A DNA stretch of 64,000 nucleotides from Haematobia irritans. Taxonomy: Eukaryota; Arthropoda; Insecta; Diptera; Muscidae. Shown piece after piece: positions 11,389-22,262 of the stretch. Every line of letters starts with the position of its first letter. The stretch's first letter is position 1. Under the pieces are notes generated by a model. It saw only the letters and a list, made by a program, of their open reading frames with translations, was not told the origin of the DNA and made no database searches. The translations under genes and the position numbers were made by a program. The stretch is from NCBI RefSeq assembly GCF_050003625.1, contig NC_134400.1, positions 222,372,085 to 222,436,084 on the forward strand, written 5' to 3'.

Positions 11389-12666
11389 AAGGATGATACG
11401 GTCAAAATTTGGTCAAGGGAAAACGCGTGTAAATCGGTGAAATCGTTTATTTAAAAAATCAAATTAAATTTCTTTTTCAAGTTCAATTAGTATAAAGTTC
11501 AGGAAAAATATTCAGAATCCGAATTGCCGGGCCTCACGCTTGACACCTGCCATCAGATTTTGTACAGCCACCTTGTCCACCTTCTTCGCCGCAGAAAGCC
11601 AGTTTGCCTTGAACAGCTGCTCGTCCTTAGCAGTTTTTTTGGTCTTCTTTAGGTTCCGCTTGGCAATAGCCCAGTATTTCTCAATTGGGCGGAGCTCTGG
11701 CGTGTTGGGAGGGTTCCTTTCCTTGGGAACCACCTGCAAGTTGTTGGCGGCGTACCACTCCATGGCCTTTTTACCGTAATGACAAGATGCCAAATCCGGC
11801 CAAAACAGTACGGAACAACCGTGTTTCTTCAGGAAAGGCAGCATACGTTTATTCAAACACTCTTTCACGTAAATTTCTTGGTTGGCAGTCCCGGAAGCTA
11901 TGAAAATGCTGCTTTTCAAGCCACAGGTACAGAGGGCTTGCCAAACCAGATATTTCTTTGCGAACTTTGACAGTTTTATGTGCTTGAAAATATCTGCTAC
12001 CTTTCCCCTTCCTTTTGACGTATAAAACTCCTGTCCCGGAAGCTGCTTGTAGTCAGCTTTGACGTAGGTTTCGTCGTCCATTACCAAGCAGTCAAACTTC
12101 GTCAGCATCGTCGTGTACAGCCTCCGGGATCGCGCTTTGGCCGTCGTATTTTGTTTATCATCGCGATTTGGAGTCACTACCTTCTTGTAAGTCGATAGTC
12201 CGGCTCGTTTTTTGGCTCGATGCACGGTTGTAGACGATACACCCAGCTTATTTGCGGCATCTCGAAGAGAGAGGTTAGGGTTCCGCTTGAAACTACCGGC
12301 AACTCTCTTTGTCGTCTCAGCGGCTTCCGGTTTTCGATTTCCCCCCGATCCAGACTTCCTGGCTGTCGACAAACGTTCCCCAAACACTTTAATTACATTT
12401 GTAACGGTTGATTTGGCAACTTTTAGCGATTTTGCCAGCTTTGCGTGCGAGTAGCTCGGATTTTCGCGATGCGCGAGCAAAATTTTGATACGCTGCTCTT
12501 CTTGCTTGGACGGCATTTTGACAACTGAAGAGTGAATTCCAAAATCAAAATGCAACATTCTACACACACATACCTTCAAAATGAGGGGTGTTCAGGTTTT
12601 TTAAAATTCAAAATTGAAAGAAATACGTCAAGTTTATATTGACCAAATTTTTACCGTATCACCCTT
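11389..12666 (-). mobile_element. DD37E Tc1/mariner transposon, apparently complete
   Basis: The left end AAGGATGATACGGTCAAAAT and the reverse complement of the right end, AAGGGTGATACGGTAAAAAT, match over about 28 bases with two differences. TA dinucleotides flank both sides (11387-11388 and 12667-12668). The element is 1278 bases long and holds one intact transposase on the minus strand. It sits in gene-free DNA just to the right of the 127-bp duplication. Matching ends, target duplication and an unbroken gene point to a young insertion. Confidence 0.9.
11512..12516 (-). CDS. DD37E (ITmD37E-type) transposase, intact
   Basis: The 334-residue transposase has no stop or frameshift. The start chosen is the ATG at 12516, giving MPSKQEEQ, which matches the expected N-terminus; the frame is open for 21 more codons upstream. 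Residues about 5-50 form a helix-turn-helix (SYSHAKLAKSLKVAKSTV) and about 75-105 a second one (LSLRDAANKLGVSSTTVHRA), as in Tc1 paired-type DNA-binding domains. The catalytic triad is visible: D in VMDDETYV, D in FWPDLASCHYG and E in ELRPIEKYW. There are 37 residues between the second D and the E, which defines the DD37E group described first from mosquitoes. It would excise and insert the surrounding element at TA. The upstream region within the right terminus is short (about 150 bases). Activity is inferred from intactness only. Confidence 0.92.
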   Translation of the reverse strand: MPSKQEEQRIKILLAHRENPSYSHAKLAKSLKVAKSTVTNVIKVFGERLSTARKSGSGGNRKPEAAETTKRVAGSFKRNPNLSLRDAANKLGVSSTTVHRAKKRAGLSTYKKVVTPNRDDKQNTTAKARSRRLYTTMLTKFDCLVMDDETYVKADYKQLPGQEFYTSKGRGKVADIFKHIKLSKFAKKYLVWQALCTCGLKSSIFIASGTANQEIYVKECLNKRMLPFLKKHGCSVLFWPDLASCHYGKKAMEWYAANNLQVVPKERNPPNTPELRPIEKYWAIAKRNLKKTKKTAKDEQLFKANWLSAAKKVDKVAVQNLMAGVKREARQFGF

Positions 12667-13557
12667 TATGGCTAAAACACATCTTATTCCTGCTATTCAA
12701 ACTTTCTTGCCTCGCCTAATACAACACCCATTCTCTTTTTGGTATCCTAGTTTTTCCGCAATGAATTTACTTCACATTGTTCCTGCCTTATCTTATCACA
12801 TTGTTCCTGCCTTATCTTACTGTTGCTTTTTTTTGTATCCAATTCTTAGTTCCAGTCCTGCCTATAAATCATCTATTGTCCCTACAAATTCTAAAATAGG
12901 TTATATAGATATATTTTATTTTGTTTTATTTTTAATGTATTGTAAACGTGCATTATACTTTTTATTTTATATGGGCTGCTAATTATGTTCTGTAAATAAA
13001 TAAATAAAAAAAACAAACTTACATCAAAAGATAAAAAAATCTATTTTTTCTAAATTTCGTTGAAGTCGAAGAGCTGAATAGACGCCATTTTAAATTGCCG
13101 ATTGGTCGATAGTGTACTTTTTGAATATGTAAAAAAATCAATCTTTCTAAATCTGAAAAAAGTCGGAAAATTTAGAAGGCGTCTATTTCTAATATGAAAT
13201 GGTCTAAAGTAAAATTTTTCGAAACAAAAAAAATTTTTTTGATAGTCATAGTCACACTAGCGTCGTTAAAAAAAATGTCTCAGAGCATCTATCTCATTTG
13301 GCAATCCGTCAGCTTAGTGGTCTCACTGGTAACACATAACTTTGTACAAGTCACTTCTTTGTTCTCGAAAATGATCATTGCAGCCCGTTATTTTGGGGGC
13401 ACTTAGACTATACACTCCATCGTGATACCGCAAGTCGTGAGCTTCTCTCTTATGTCCGATTCTATATTTTCCTCAATGACAAGGGATTTTCTATAGCTGA
13501 GTCCGAACAGAGTTTCACATTACATTGACACTACTTCGACAAGCTTTTGATATAATC
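12667..13557. other. Gene-free stretch
   Basis: No gene is supported. A poly-A-like tract with repeated AATAAATAAATAAA ends near 13010, resembling the 3' end of a retroposon, but no reverse-transcriptase reading frame precedes it. The pair AATAGACGCC (about 13077) and GGCGTCTATT (about 13176) is inverted and could form a short stem. Confidence 0.5.
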
Positions 13558-15205
13558 AACAAGTAAGGAAAGTCTAAAGTCGGGCGGGGCCGACTATATT
13601 ATACCCTGCACCACTTTGGACAGAATTTGATAGACTTCTACAAAATCTATAGACTCAAAATTTAAGCCGGCTAATGCACTACGGTGGAACACAATGTTAG
13701 TAAAAAACAAGTAAGGAAAGTCTAAAGTCGGGCGGGGCCGACTATATTATACCCTGCACCACTTTGTAGATCTAAATTTTCGATACCATATCACATCCCT
13801 CAAATGTGGTGGGGGCTATATATAAAGGTCTGTCCCAAATACATACATTTAAATATCACTCGATCTAGACAGAATTTGATAGACTTCTACAAAATCTATA
13901 GACTCAAAATTTAAGTCGGCTAATGCACTAGGGTGGAACACAATGTTAGTAAAAAATATGGGAAACGTTTAAATCTGAAGCAATTTTAAGGAAACTTCGA
14001 AAAAGTTTATTTATGATTTATCGCTCGATATATATGTATTAGAAGTTTAGGAAAATAAGAGTCATTTTTACAACCTTTCGCAGTGGCGATTTTACAAGGA
14101 AAATGTTGGTATTTTGACCATTTTTGTCGAAATCAGAAAAACATATATATGGGAGCTATATCTAAATCTGAACCGATTTCAACCAAATTTGGCACGCATA
14201 GCAACAATGCTTATTCTCCTCCCTGTGCAAAATTTCAACTAAATCGGAGTTAAAAATTGGCCTCTGTGGTCATATGAGTGTAAATCGGGCGAAAGCTATA
14301 TATGGGAGCTATATCTAAATCTGAACCGATTTCAACCAAATTTGGCACGCATAGCAACAATGCTAATTCTACTCCCTGTGCAAAATTTCAACTAAATCGG
14401 AGTTAAAAATTGGCCTCTGTGGTCATATGAGTGTAAATCGGGCGAAAGCTATATATGGGAGCTATATCTAAATCTGAACCGATTTCAACCAAATTTGGCA
14501 CGCATAGCTACAATGCTAATTCTACTCCCTGTGCAAAATTTCAACTAAATCGGAGTTAAAAATTGGCCTCTGTGGTCATATGAGTGTAAATCGGGCGAAA
14601 GCTATATATGGGAGATATATCCAAATCTGAAGCGATTTCAACCAAATTTGGCACGCATAGTAACAATGCTAATTCTACTCTCTCTGCAAAATTTCAACAA
14701 AATCGGAGTTAAAAATTGGCCTCTGTGGTCATATGAGTGTAAATCGGGCGAAAGCTATATATGGGAGATATATCCAAATCTGAACCGATTTGGCTGATAT
14801 TTTGCAAGTTTTTCGAGACCCATAAGATATTCGGATGTACGGAATTTGAGGAAGATCGGTTGATATACACGCCAATTATGACCAGATCGGTGAAAAATAT
14901 ATATGACAGCTATATCTAAATCTGAACCAAAATCAATAGGGATCGTCTTTGAGCCAAAATAGGACTCTATACAAAATTTTAGGACAATCGGACTAAAACT
15001 GCGAGCTGTACTTTGCACACAAAAATACATCAACAGACAGACAGACGGACAGACAGACAGACGGACATCGCTAAATCGACTCAGAATTCAATTCTAAGCC
15101 GATCCGTATACTAAAAGGTTGGTCTATGATTACTCCTTCTTGGCGTTACATACAAATGCACAAACTTATTATACCCTGTACCACAGTAGTGGTGAAGGGT
15201 ATAAA
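13558..15205 (+). mobile_element. Family 1 repeat, copy A with doubled head
   Basis: The family 1 head (ACAAGTAAGGAAAGTC followed by GGCGGGGCCGACTATATTAT) occurs twice: a 148-base, internally deleted head at 13558-13705 and a second one at 13706 that leads into the full copy. The body holds 153-base tandem units. A GACAGACAGACGGACA tract precedes the tail, which ends ACCACAGTAGTGGTGAAGGG and TATAAA, a self-complementary hairpin. No coding frame is found. The structure (fixed head, tandem core, hairpin tail, no inverted ends) is reminiscent of non-autonomous Helitrons such as DINE-1, but the class is unproven. Confidence 0.75.
14151..14770 (+). repeat. 153-bp tandem repeat inside family 1 copy A
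   Basis: The landmark GGGAG after TATATAT occurs at 14151, 14304, 14457, 14610 and 14763, exactly 153 bases apart each time. Each unit holds CCAAATTTGGCACGCATAGC, CTCCCTGTGCAAAATTTCAA and CCTCTGTGGTCATATGAG. Units are nearly identical, indicating recent expansion or homogenisation. Confidence 0.9.
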
Positions 15206-15257
15206 AATGTCACCATCATTGCTGAGTGGGGATAGTCCACAAAACTTTTTACTGTTT

Positions 15258-15333
15258 GATGGGAACTGGCATTAAACCCAGGCCTTTTATATGCAAAGCG
15301 GGCATGCCAACCATTGTACTACGATTGCTCCCA
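15258..15333 (-). repeat. tRNA-like SINE head
   Basis: On the minus strand the segment reads GTAGTACAATGGTTGGCATG followed by CCCGCTTTGCAT and CTGGGTTTAATGCC, the same order as the A-box and B-box region of the SINE at 55234-55574. The 3' body of the SINE is not present. This is a diverged fragment, not a tRNA gene. Confidence 0.55.
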
Positions 15334-17070
15334 GCTTAAAAACATATAACTTTCTATTTTTGTTTGAGTGATAATTCAACCCCTTGCGGATAATTTGTGA
15401 TTAAAATTGATGTTTGACTTCTTATAAATATTTTTACTCTTAATTTCAAGATTAAATTTCTGTATTTCACAGCTCTTTAACTGCGTTGGATTTTATATTC
15501 CACACAAAAACGACTACACTTTCGCATAAAACCTCAAACTATTTAAAATACTTTGCCCATATGTTGCAGTATTGGCCAATTTCATGCATACAAAACATTT
15601 ATGTAAAACAATGTCCTTTACACACACATATATACACTGCCGCATAGAAACAAACTAATATTGACATACATTCGCATTGAGGTATATGTGTGTGTGGGTG
15701 TGTGATACGAACATTTAATCTCAATGAGTTTGACCCGATCAAAAGGATACCAACCAAAGGGAACCTAACACAAGAGTAACAATCCTCAACTCAACCTGGA
15801 GCAATCCACAATCACCAGAAATTCAAGCAACTAACCAGCCATCTTCATCATACCACATGTGACACCTTTTGCAACCATTAACCACAATGACACTTTTTCT
15901 GCTCCAAACCAAAGGAAAAAAAATGATTAGCATAAAACTTCGACAAGCACAAGAACACAAAAGACTGTGATGGAGAAGGATGTAATATGGGCATGGAGTA
16001 TGAGAGAAAGGCCACTAGATTCTTCTCCATGGAAGTATGAAGACATGGTGGCCGAATATATTTGACACGAAATGAAGGCAGTAAGAAAGTAACAACAACA
16101 TTAAATGGCATAAATTATGCAAATATACATAAGACCCTATGTACATCCATCTATCCATCCGTACGTACGTCTGTCTGTCCTTCCGTCCGCCCGCCAGTCC
16201 TTGCATCTTTTTGTTGAAATATTCAACAAACCATCTGTAAACCAACATTATCAAATATATTTATGCCACTACCAGGTTTCTATTGTTAGTGTGTCTGTGT
16301 GTGTAAGTAAGTTAGTGAATGACTGACTTCTTGCCAACACTGTGTCAGTGAACAGTTGACGTAAATTCTTCAAGGATAATAACAAGAACAAGCCCACTTG
16401 GAACACTTACGAATATGGAAAACTAACAAAATGCTACAATTGCCAAAACCAAAGAAAGATCAGAGCCAAAACGGAAGCAGGAGTAACCTAAATAATAGAC
16501 CAATAGTTGGAGCAATATGTTACACACGGTATGACATCGTGACCATAGGGTCCTCCTTTAGGGGATGATGACTTTTTGTATTTCGAATGTCATTCAATCA
16601 AGAATCCAGAGTTCTAGAAGGTTATGATTTTTTTTTCAAAACAGCGTGTCAATTTAAGCGCATGAATTTGGCCAAGATAGAAGCTTCTCTTTTATCAATA
16701 AATGCCGGCCGATTCTATATTTTTAGATCAATGCATCAACCTGCGCTTAAATATCGTCACGTAGACACTGCTTCCACATAGACCAACGGTTGCGTTTGTT
16801 AGGTGGAGAGAAAACGCGGTGTCCATTTAGTATTCGATCAAAGCCCGATTCCACAAATATGGAAACATTGCCGTTATATATTGCCCGCTTTTAGTAAAAT
16901 TTGGTAATAGTAAAATTTGAATCAATCACTTCTGTTCAGATTAAAATTTATTCTATACTATTTTCAGATTTACAGACATAAGACATGACGTCGCAATATG
17001 TTAATCAACTGCCCTGTCTGTTGAAATCTAAATAGAACTCTAAATAAAAAAATCCAAAACTTAAAAAAAA
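15334..17070. other. Gene-free stretch with microsatellites
   Basis: No gene is supported. GTGTGTGGGTGTGTG lies near 15690, a run of CATC/CGTC-type short units near 16142-16195 and TGTGTCTGTGTGTG near 16290. Small open frames here run through these tracts and carry no recognisable domain. Confidence 0.55.
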
Positions 17071-17840
17071 AACAAGTAAGGCAAGTCTAAAGTCGGGCGG
17101 GGCCGACTATATTATACCCTGCATCACTTTGTAGATCTAAATTTTCGATACCATATCACATTCGTCAAATGTGTTGAGGGCTATATATAAAGGTTTGTCC
17201 CAAATACATACATTTAAATATCACTCGTTCTGGACAGAATTCGATAGACTTCTACAAAATCTATAGACTTAAAATTTAAGTCGGCTAATGCACTAGGGTG
17301 GAACACAATGTTAGTAAAAAAATGTGGGAAACATTTAAATCGGAAGAAATTTTAAGGAAACTTCGCAAAAGTTTATTTATGATTTATCGCTCGATATATA
17401 TGTATTAGAAATTTAGGAAAAGTAGAGTCATTTTTACAACTTTTCGACTAAGCAGTGGCGATTTTAAAAGAAAAATGTTGGTATTTTGGCCATTTTTGTC
17501 GAAATCGGAAAAACATATATATGGGAGCTATATCTCAATCTGAACCGATTTCAACAAAATTTGGCACGCATAGCAACAATGCTAATTCTACTCCCTGTGC
17601 AAAATTTCAACTAAATCGGAGTTAAAAATTGGCCTCTGTGGTCATATTAGTGTAAATCGGCCTAAAGCTATATATGGGAGCTATATATAAATCTGAACCG
17701 ATTTCAACCAAATTTGGCACGCATAGCTACAATGCTAATTTTACTCTCTGTGCAAAATTTCAACTAAATCGGAGCAAAAAATTGGCCTCTGTGGTCATAT
17801 TTGTGTAAATCGGCCTAAAGCTATATATGGGAGCTACATA

Positions 17841-18774
17841 AAGGGTGATTCTTTTGAGGTTAGGATTTTCATGCATTAGTATTTGACAGATCACGTGGGA
17901 TTTCAGACATGGTGTCAAAGAGAAAGATGCTCAGTATGCTTTGACATTTCATCATGAATAGACTTACTAACGAGCCACAACGTCGAATTTTCAGTGAATG
18001 GGCCCTAGAAAAGTTGGCAGAAAATCCGCTTTTTTATCGACAAATTTTGTTCAGCGATGAGGCTCATTTCTGGTTGAATGGCTACGTAAATAAGCAAAAT
18101 TGCCGCATTTGGAGTGAAGAGCAACCAGAAGCCGTTCAAGAACTGCCCATGCATCCCGAAAAATGCACTGTTTGGTGTGGTTTGTACGCTGGTGGAATCA
18201 TTGGACCGTATTTTTTCAAAGATGCTGTTGGACGCAACGTTACGGTGAATGGCGATCGCTATCGTTCGATGCTAACAAACTTTTTGTTGCCAAAAATGGA
18301 AGAACTGAACTTGGTTGACATGTGGTTTCAACAAGATGGCGCTACATGCCACACAGCTCGCGATTCTATGGCCATTTTGAGGGAAAACTTCGGAGAACAA
18401 TTCATCTCAAGAAATGGACCGGTAAGTTGGCCACCAAGATCATGCGATTTGACGCCTTTAGACTATTTTTTGTGGGGCTACGTCAAGTCTAAAGTCTACA
18501 GAAATAAGCCAGCAACTATTCCAGCTTTGGAAGACAACATTTCCGAAGAAATTCGGGCTATTCCGGCCGAAATGCTCGAAAAAGTTGCCCAAAATTGGAC
18601 TTTCCGAATGGACCACCTAAGACGCAGCCGCGGTCAACATTTAAATGAAATTATCTTCAAAAAGTAAATGTCATGGACCAATCTAACGTTTCAAATAAAG
18701 AACCGATGAGATTTTGCAAATTTTATGCGTTTTTGTTTTTTTTAAAGTTATCAAGCTCTTAACAAATCACCCTT
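17841..18774 (+). mobile_element. DD41D mariner-type transposon, internally deleted
   Basis: The element begins AAGGGTGATTCTTTTGAGG and ends in the complement of AAGGGTGATTTGTTAAGAG, so the terminal repeats agree for about 10 bases and then diverge. TA flanks both sides (17839-17840 and 18775-18776). Joining the flanks restores a family 1 unit, which proves a clean insertion into copy B. At 934 bases it is shorter than a full element of this group, because the N-terminal part of the transposase gene is missing. Confidence 0.88.
17954..18667 (+). CDS. DD41D transposase, catalytic domain only
   Basis: The 237-residue open frame starts MNRLTNE and passes directly into PQRRIFSEWALEKL. In full-length relatives, as I know them, these two blocks are separated by about 100 residues of DNA-binding domain, so an in-frame internal deletion is inferred. 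The catalytic triad is intact: D in FSDEAHFW (about residue 36), D in WFQQDGATCH (about 129) and D in DLTPLDYFLWG, with 41 residues between the last two (DD41D, rosa-like group). A polyadenylation-like AATAAA lies close after the stop (about 18695). It could not bind the transposon ends, but it might multimerise with a full enzyme. It is a defective transposase rather than a host gene. Nothing in the frame is broken. Confidence 0.85.
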   Translation: MNRLTNEPQRRIFSEWALEKLAENPLFYRQILFSDEAHFWLNGYVNKQNCRIWSEEQPEAVQELPMHPEKCTVWCGLYAGGIIGPYFFKDAVGRNVTVNGDRYRSMLTNFLLPKMEELNLVDMWFQQDGATCHTARDSMAILRENFGEQFISRNGPVSWPPRSCDLTPLDYFLWGYVKSKVYRNKPATIPALEDNISEEIRAIPAEMLEKVAQNWTFRMDHLRRSRGQHLNEIIFKK

Positions 18775-19395
18775 TATAAATCTGAACCGATTTCAACCAA
18801 ATTTGGCACGCATAGCTACAATGCTAATTTTACTCTCTGTGCAAAATTTCAACTAAATCGGAGCAAAAAATTGGCCTCTGTGGTCATATTTGTGTAAATC
18901 GGCCTAAAGCTATATATGGGAGCTATATCTAAATCTGAACCGATTTCAATAAAATTTGGCACACTTGACTACACTATTAATTGTACTCCTAGTGCAAAAT
19001 TTCAACCAAATTGGGGTAAAACTCTGGCTTCTGGGACCGTATTAGTCCATATCGGGCGAAAGATATATATGGGAGCTATATCTAAATCTGAACCGATTTC
19101 AATAAAATTTGGCACACTTGACGACAGTACTAATTGTTCTTCTTGTGCAAAATTTTAAGCAAATTAGGGTAAAACTCTGGCTTCTGGGGCCATATAAGTC
19201 CATATCGGGCGAAATATATATATGGGAGCTATATCCAAATCTGAACCGATTTCTTCCAAAATCAATAGGGTTCTATTCTGAGCCAAAACACATACTTGTG
19301 CCAAATTTGGACAGACGGACATGGCTATATCGACTCAAGAGCCCACCCTGATCATTTTTGCCAAAGACACCATGTGTCTGTCCCGTCTCCTTCTG

Positions 19396-19857
19396 CACTA
19401 ATAGAAAAAATTGCGTTTCACAATCGTGAACGGACGTTGTCACAATGAAACGGAAACGTTCACAAAAAATCAAAACGGAATGTTCACGATTTCGTCCACG
19501 GGCGTTCACGAATTCATGAACGGCATTCGTTTTTCTTTGGTCTTAAAATAATCGTTAGACGTTGTTATGTCAACTCCGCCGTTGGTGCATTGTGCTAAGG
19601 CGACTGTTAACGTGTATCGTGCAGGCAACACAGGTTCGAGTCACGGTAGGGGAAATCTTTTTTTAATTTTGTTTATAAATTCGTAACCATTACGTTTTCA
19701 GATCATGAACGCTGGTTGTTGTTTTGAAAACTTATGGTGTCATTTTTACGTTGTCAGATTGTCCCCATCTGTTCTCAGTTTGACAACACATGTGTGTCAC
19801 TTTCATGAACGGATCGTTTCAAAATGACCACGCCGTTCACGATTTTTTCTATGGGTG
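19396..19857 (+). mobile_element. GTGAACG-rich TIR element with tRNA-like box
   Basis: The insert interrupts family 1 copy B between CTCCTTCTG and GGTGTTGCAAAC. Its ends, CACTAATAGAAAAAAT and the complement of CACCCATAGAAAAAATC, are inverted. The interior is rich in GTGAACG words. At about 19586-19650 it contains GTGCTAAGG and, 40 bases on, AGGTTCGAGTC, spaced like the A and B boxes of a tRNA promoter. A second copy lies at 8440-8705. No coding capacity is seen. Confidence 0.65.
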
Positions 19858-19923
19858 TGGGTGTTGCAAACATATGCACTAACTTATAATACCCTGTTCC
19901 ACATTGTGGCACAGGGTATAAAA

Positions 19924-20918
19924 AATCCAAAACTTAAAAAAACAAAGGATCAGATACATTTTTATTTTCTATGTACATCACTTCAGCGACTTATTTACCC
20001 AAATTTGGCAGCATTTTCCTTTTCTTATCTTTAAGAGAAAAAATCATTCTCGGAATATTGTCACTCCCCATACCGACCCTTTCTAACCACAATATAAAAC
20101 ATAAAACAGCAAAGCTGGGCATGAACGGAAGTATTATTAGTTAGGTTGGTAATAAAATAACTGACCATGACAAATGTAACAAATATCACCGGCTGAGACA
20201 TCGAGAAAAACTGCTGCCTCAACATACATGACTCCCAAAATAAGACCCCATTTTGGTCAATGAGGCAATGCCAAAACCTCACCAAGGTACAATGAGATTA
20301 GTTTGGTCCGTTCATTCCAATGAAAATGACTTCTAATTAAGGTCCACAATGGTTTGACGGGTTAAGGAAAAATACCAAAAAAAAGTAACAGCAACAAAAA
20401 TGGCAAACAAGGACAATTTGTTGGCAAATGGATACTTTAGGCTTATGAAATGAAACGAAAAGGAAACGACAATCGTTTGTTCGTATGGTCCTATGACCTT
20501 TTCGGGTATTAATAACGAAAAATTCCTATGAAAGGTATGAGTGTACTTAAGCAAGAGAATTGCATAGAGAAACAACCGCCATTAGAGAGGCAATTTTTTG
20601 GATATAAGCTTGTGTGTATGTACATACATATCGTATGAATGTGTGTATATAGTATAAATAATATGAGGAATGGTAGCTCGGGGCTATGTTAGGTGATCCG
20701 TTATGTAAGTTAAAATTTTTAAACGAAAAGGATTCATGACATTATTGGGGTCTGAGCCTATGCATTGCCATGTATCCATGAACATATGCCGAGATATATA
20801 ACTTTTAGGAAATTATGGGTGGTACATAAGTTTTGTCTTTACGTTTGTAACTCAACGAGCATAAGGAGCATATTGAGAAAGCTCCATATTTTTAACGAAT
20901 CAATGATCCATATTCCTA
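19924..20918. other. Gene-free stretch
   Basis: No gene or recognised repeat. The flanking direct repeat of family 1 copy B forms the left edge. Open frames here are short and without known domains. Confidence 0.5.
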
Positions 20919-21148
20919 AACCCAAAGAAAAATACTATCCTCATGAACGTAATTTTAGACAAACGAAATTCCACTTTCTTATAACGTATTTGCTTTTTGG
21001 CCAAACAATCTCAAATTTATGATATGCGATTCAACAGCTGTCTCTAATTCTTTTTAGTTGCCTTAAAAAGAAAATTCTTTAGTGTTAAAAGAAAAGTTTG
21101 CTTGTCTAAAATTTCGTTCCTCACAAAAGAAAACTGTTCTTTCAGTGT
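20919..21148. mobile_element. CACTGAAAGAA-type foldback MITE
   Basis: The segment opens with ACCCAAAGAAAAATAC and closes with AACTGTTCTTTCAGTG. Internally ATTTTAGACAAACGAAATT (left) faces TTGTCTAAAATTTCGTTCC (right), giving nearly palindromic arms. The same family is at 33713-33943. Confidence 0.75.
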
Positions 21149-22262
21149 AACGAATCGGATGTACATTCCTATATTGATTCCGAACATTTAAATTATGGAG
21201 CATGGGTTCATACGAAATATTTGATCAATTCTCAAAAGATACCTAATTTTATTAGAGTCTTCTCATCTTTTGCATAAACATGATTTTTTCTAAATATCTA
21301 CAGAAGCACAAAGTTGTATTTGTCCTAACGCATTCTCACTTCCGGTAGTAACAATAAAAACAAATCAAACGCATTGATCTGAAGGATCGGTATGAATGAA
21401 ATAGCTCTCGATTTTTATTCCGTTGCTTTGTACGTTTTCTCTCATCAGAAATATGAGTTTTTCGATGCCTGTCAAATGGGTCTCCATGGTGGCGATAGCG
21501 TCATCATTTGATTGAAATCACACTGGATATCATTGACAAATTTGACAACTTACAATTTAGCGGCCGATCGATCCAAAAGTTCGGCGTAATTCATGTGAAA
21601 GCATTCAAAAAGTGTAGTCCTTTTTGAACTGAGTAGTTCAATTCAACGGGTCACTGAAATGAACGCGATGAATATGCAAAACAAAGCAAATCTGAATGAT
21701 GGAATGGATGGAAGGATATGGAACAGGCCACTGATCTTAATTGAATTACTGATCTAACTGAGCAAAATATATCACTGATCGACAAAAGAGTTTAAGTGGA
21801 CGAAATTATCGAACAGTATCACCTTTACGGACGAACACTTGACCTTGACCTATCGTGTATAGAAGTGGATCCATATGTCAGCCACTCTCACAAAACGATG
21901 CAGCGTCGAGTACTGCTTCAGAAAAGTGTTACGGTTACGATTGTTCTTCACAGAAAAACTGACATTTTTGTACGCCATAAAATTGCAAGCAGACTATTGA
22001 ATGACTCACTTATATGTGTGCATAAGAGAAACTGAAATTCTTTCAAACAGTTTTTGATGCTAACTATCTAAGGGGGAGATTCGCCACACCATCCAATCAA
22101 ATGCTCAATAAAGTTTTCCAGCAAGATATTTCTATATCGAACGAAAAATGTTTTTTTTTTATATAAATGAATGAATAAACGATCAGAGCTTATTGGATTC
22201 TAATTGGATTTCAATAAGAATCCACTGTAGTAGTAGTAGTGGTATCTTTATTTCAATAAGAA
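21149..22262. other. Gene-free stretch
   Basis: No supported gene. Just before the SINE, TTTCAATAAGAATCCACTGT occurs at about 22211 and again at about 22252, a local 41-base duplication separated by a TAG/TAGT run. Confidence 0.5.

Larger units (their letters stand above)
17071..19923 (+). mobile_element. Family 1 repeat, copy B, split by two insertions
   Basis: The head starts at 17071 and the tail hairpin ends GGCACAGGGTATA near 19920. The copy is interrupted by a DD41D transposon (17841-18774) and a GTGAACG-rich element (about 19396-19857). A direct repeat, AAAATCCAAAACTTAAAAAA, lies immediately outside both ends (about 17047-17066 and 19920-19940). It looks like a target duplication of about 22-26 bases, which is unusual for a Helitron and would fit reverse-transcription-based insertion better. 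No other copy in the window shows such a duplication. Confidence 0.75.

Noticed and set aside
12840..13010. 3' end of a LINE with AATAAATAAATAAA
   Set aside because: No reverse transcriptase or endonuclease sequence is found upstream, and no target duplication could be set. Only noted as a retroposon-like tail.
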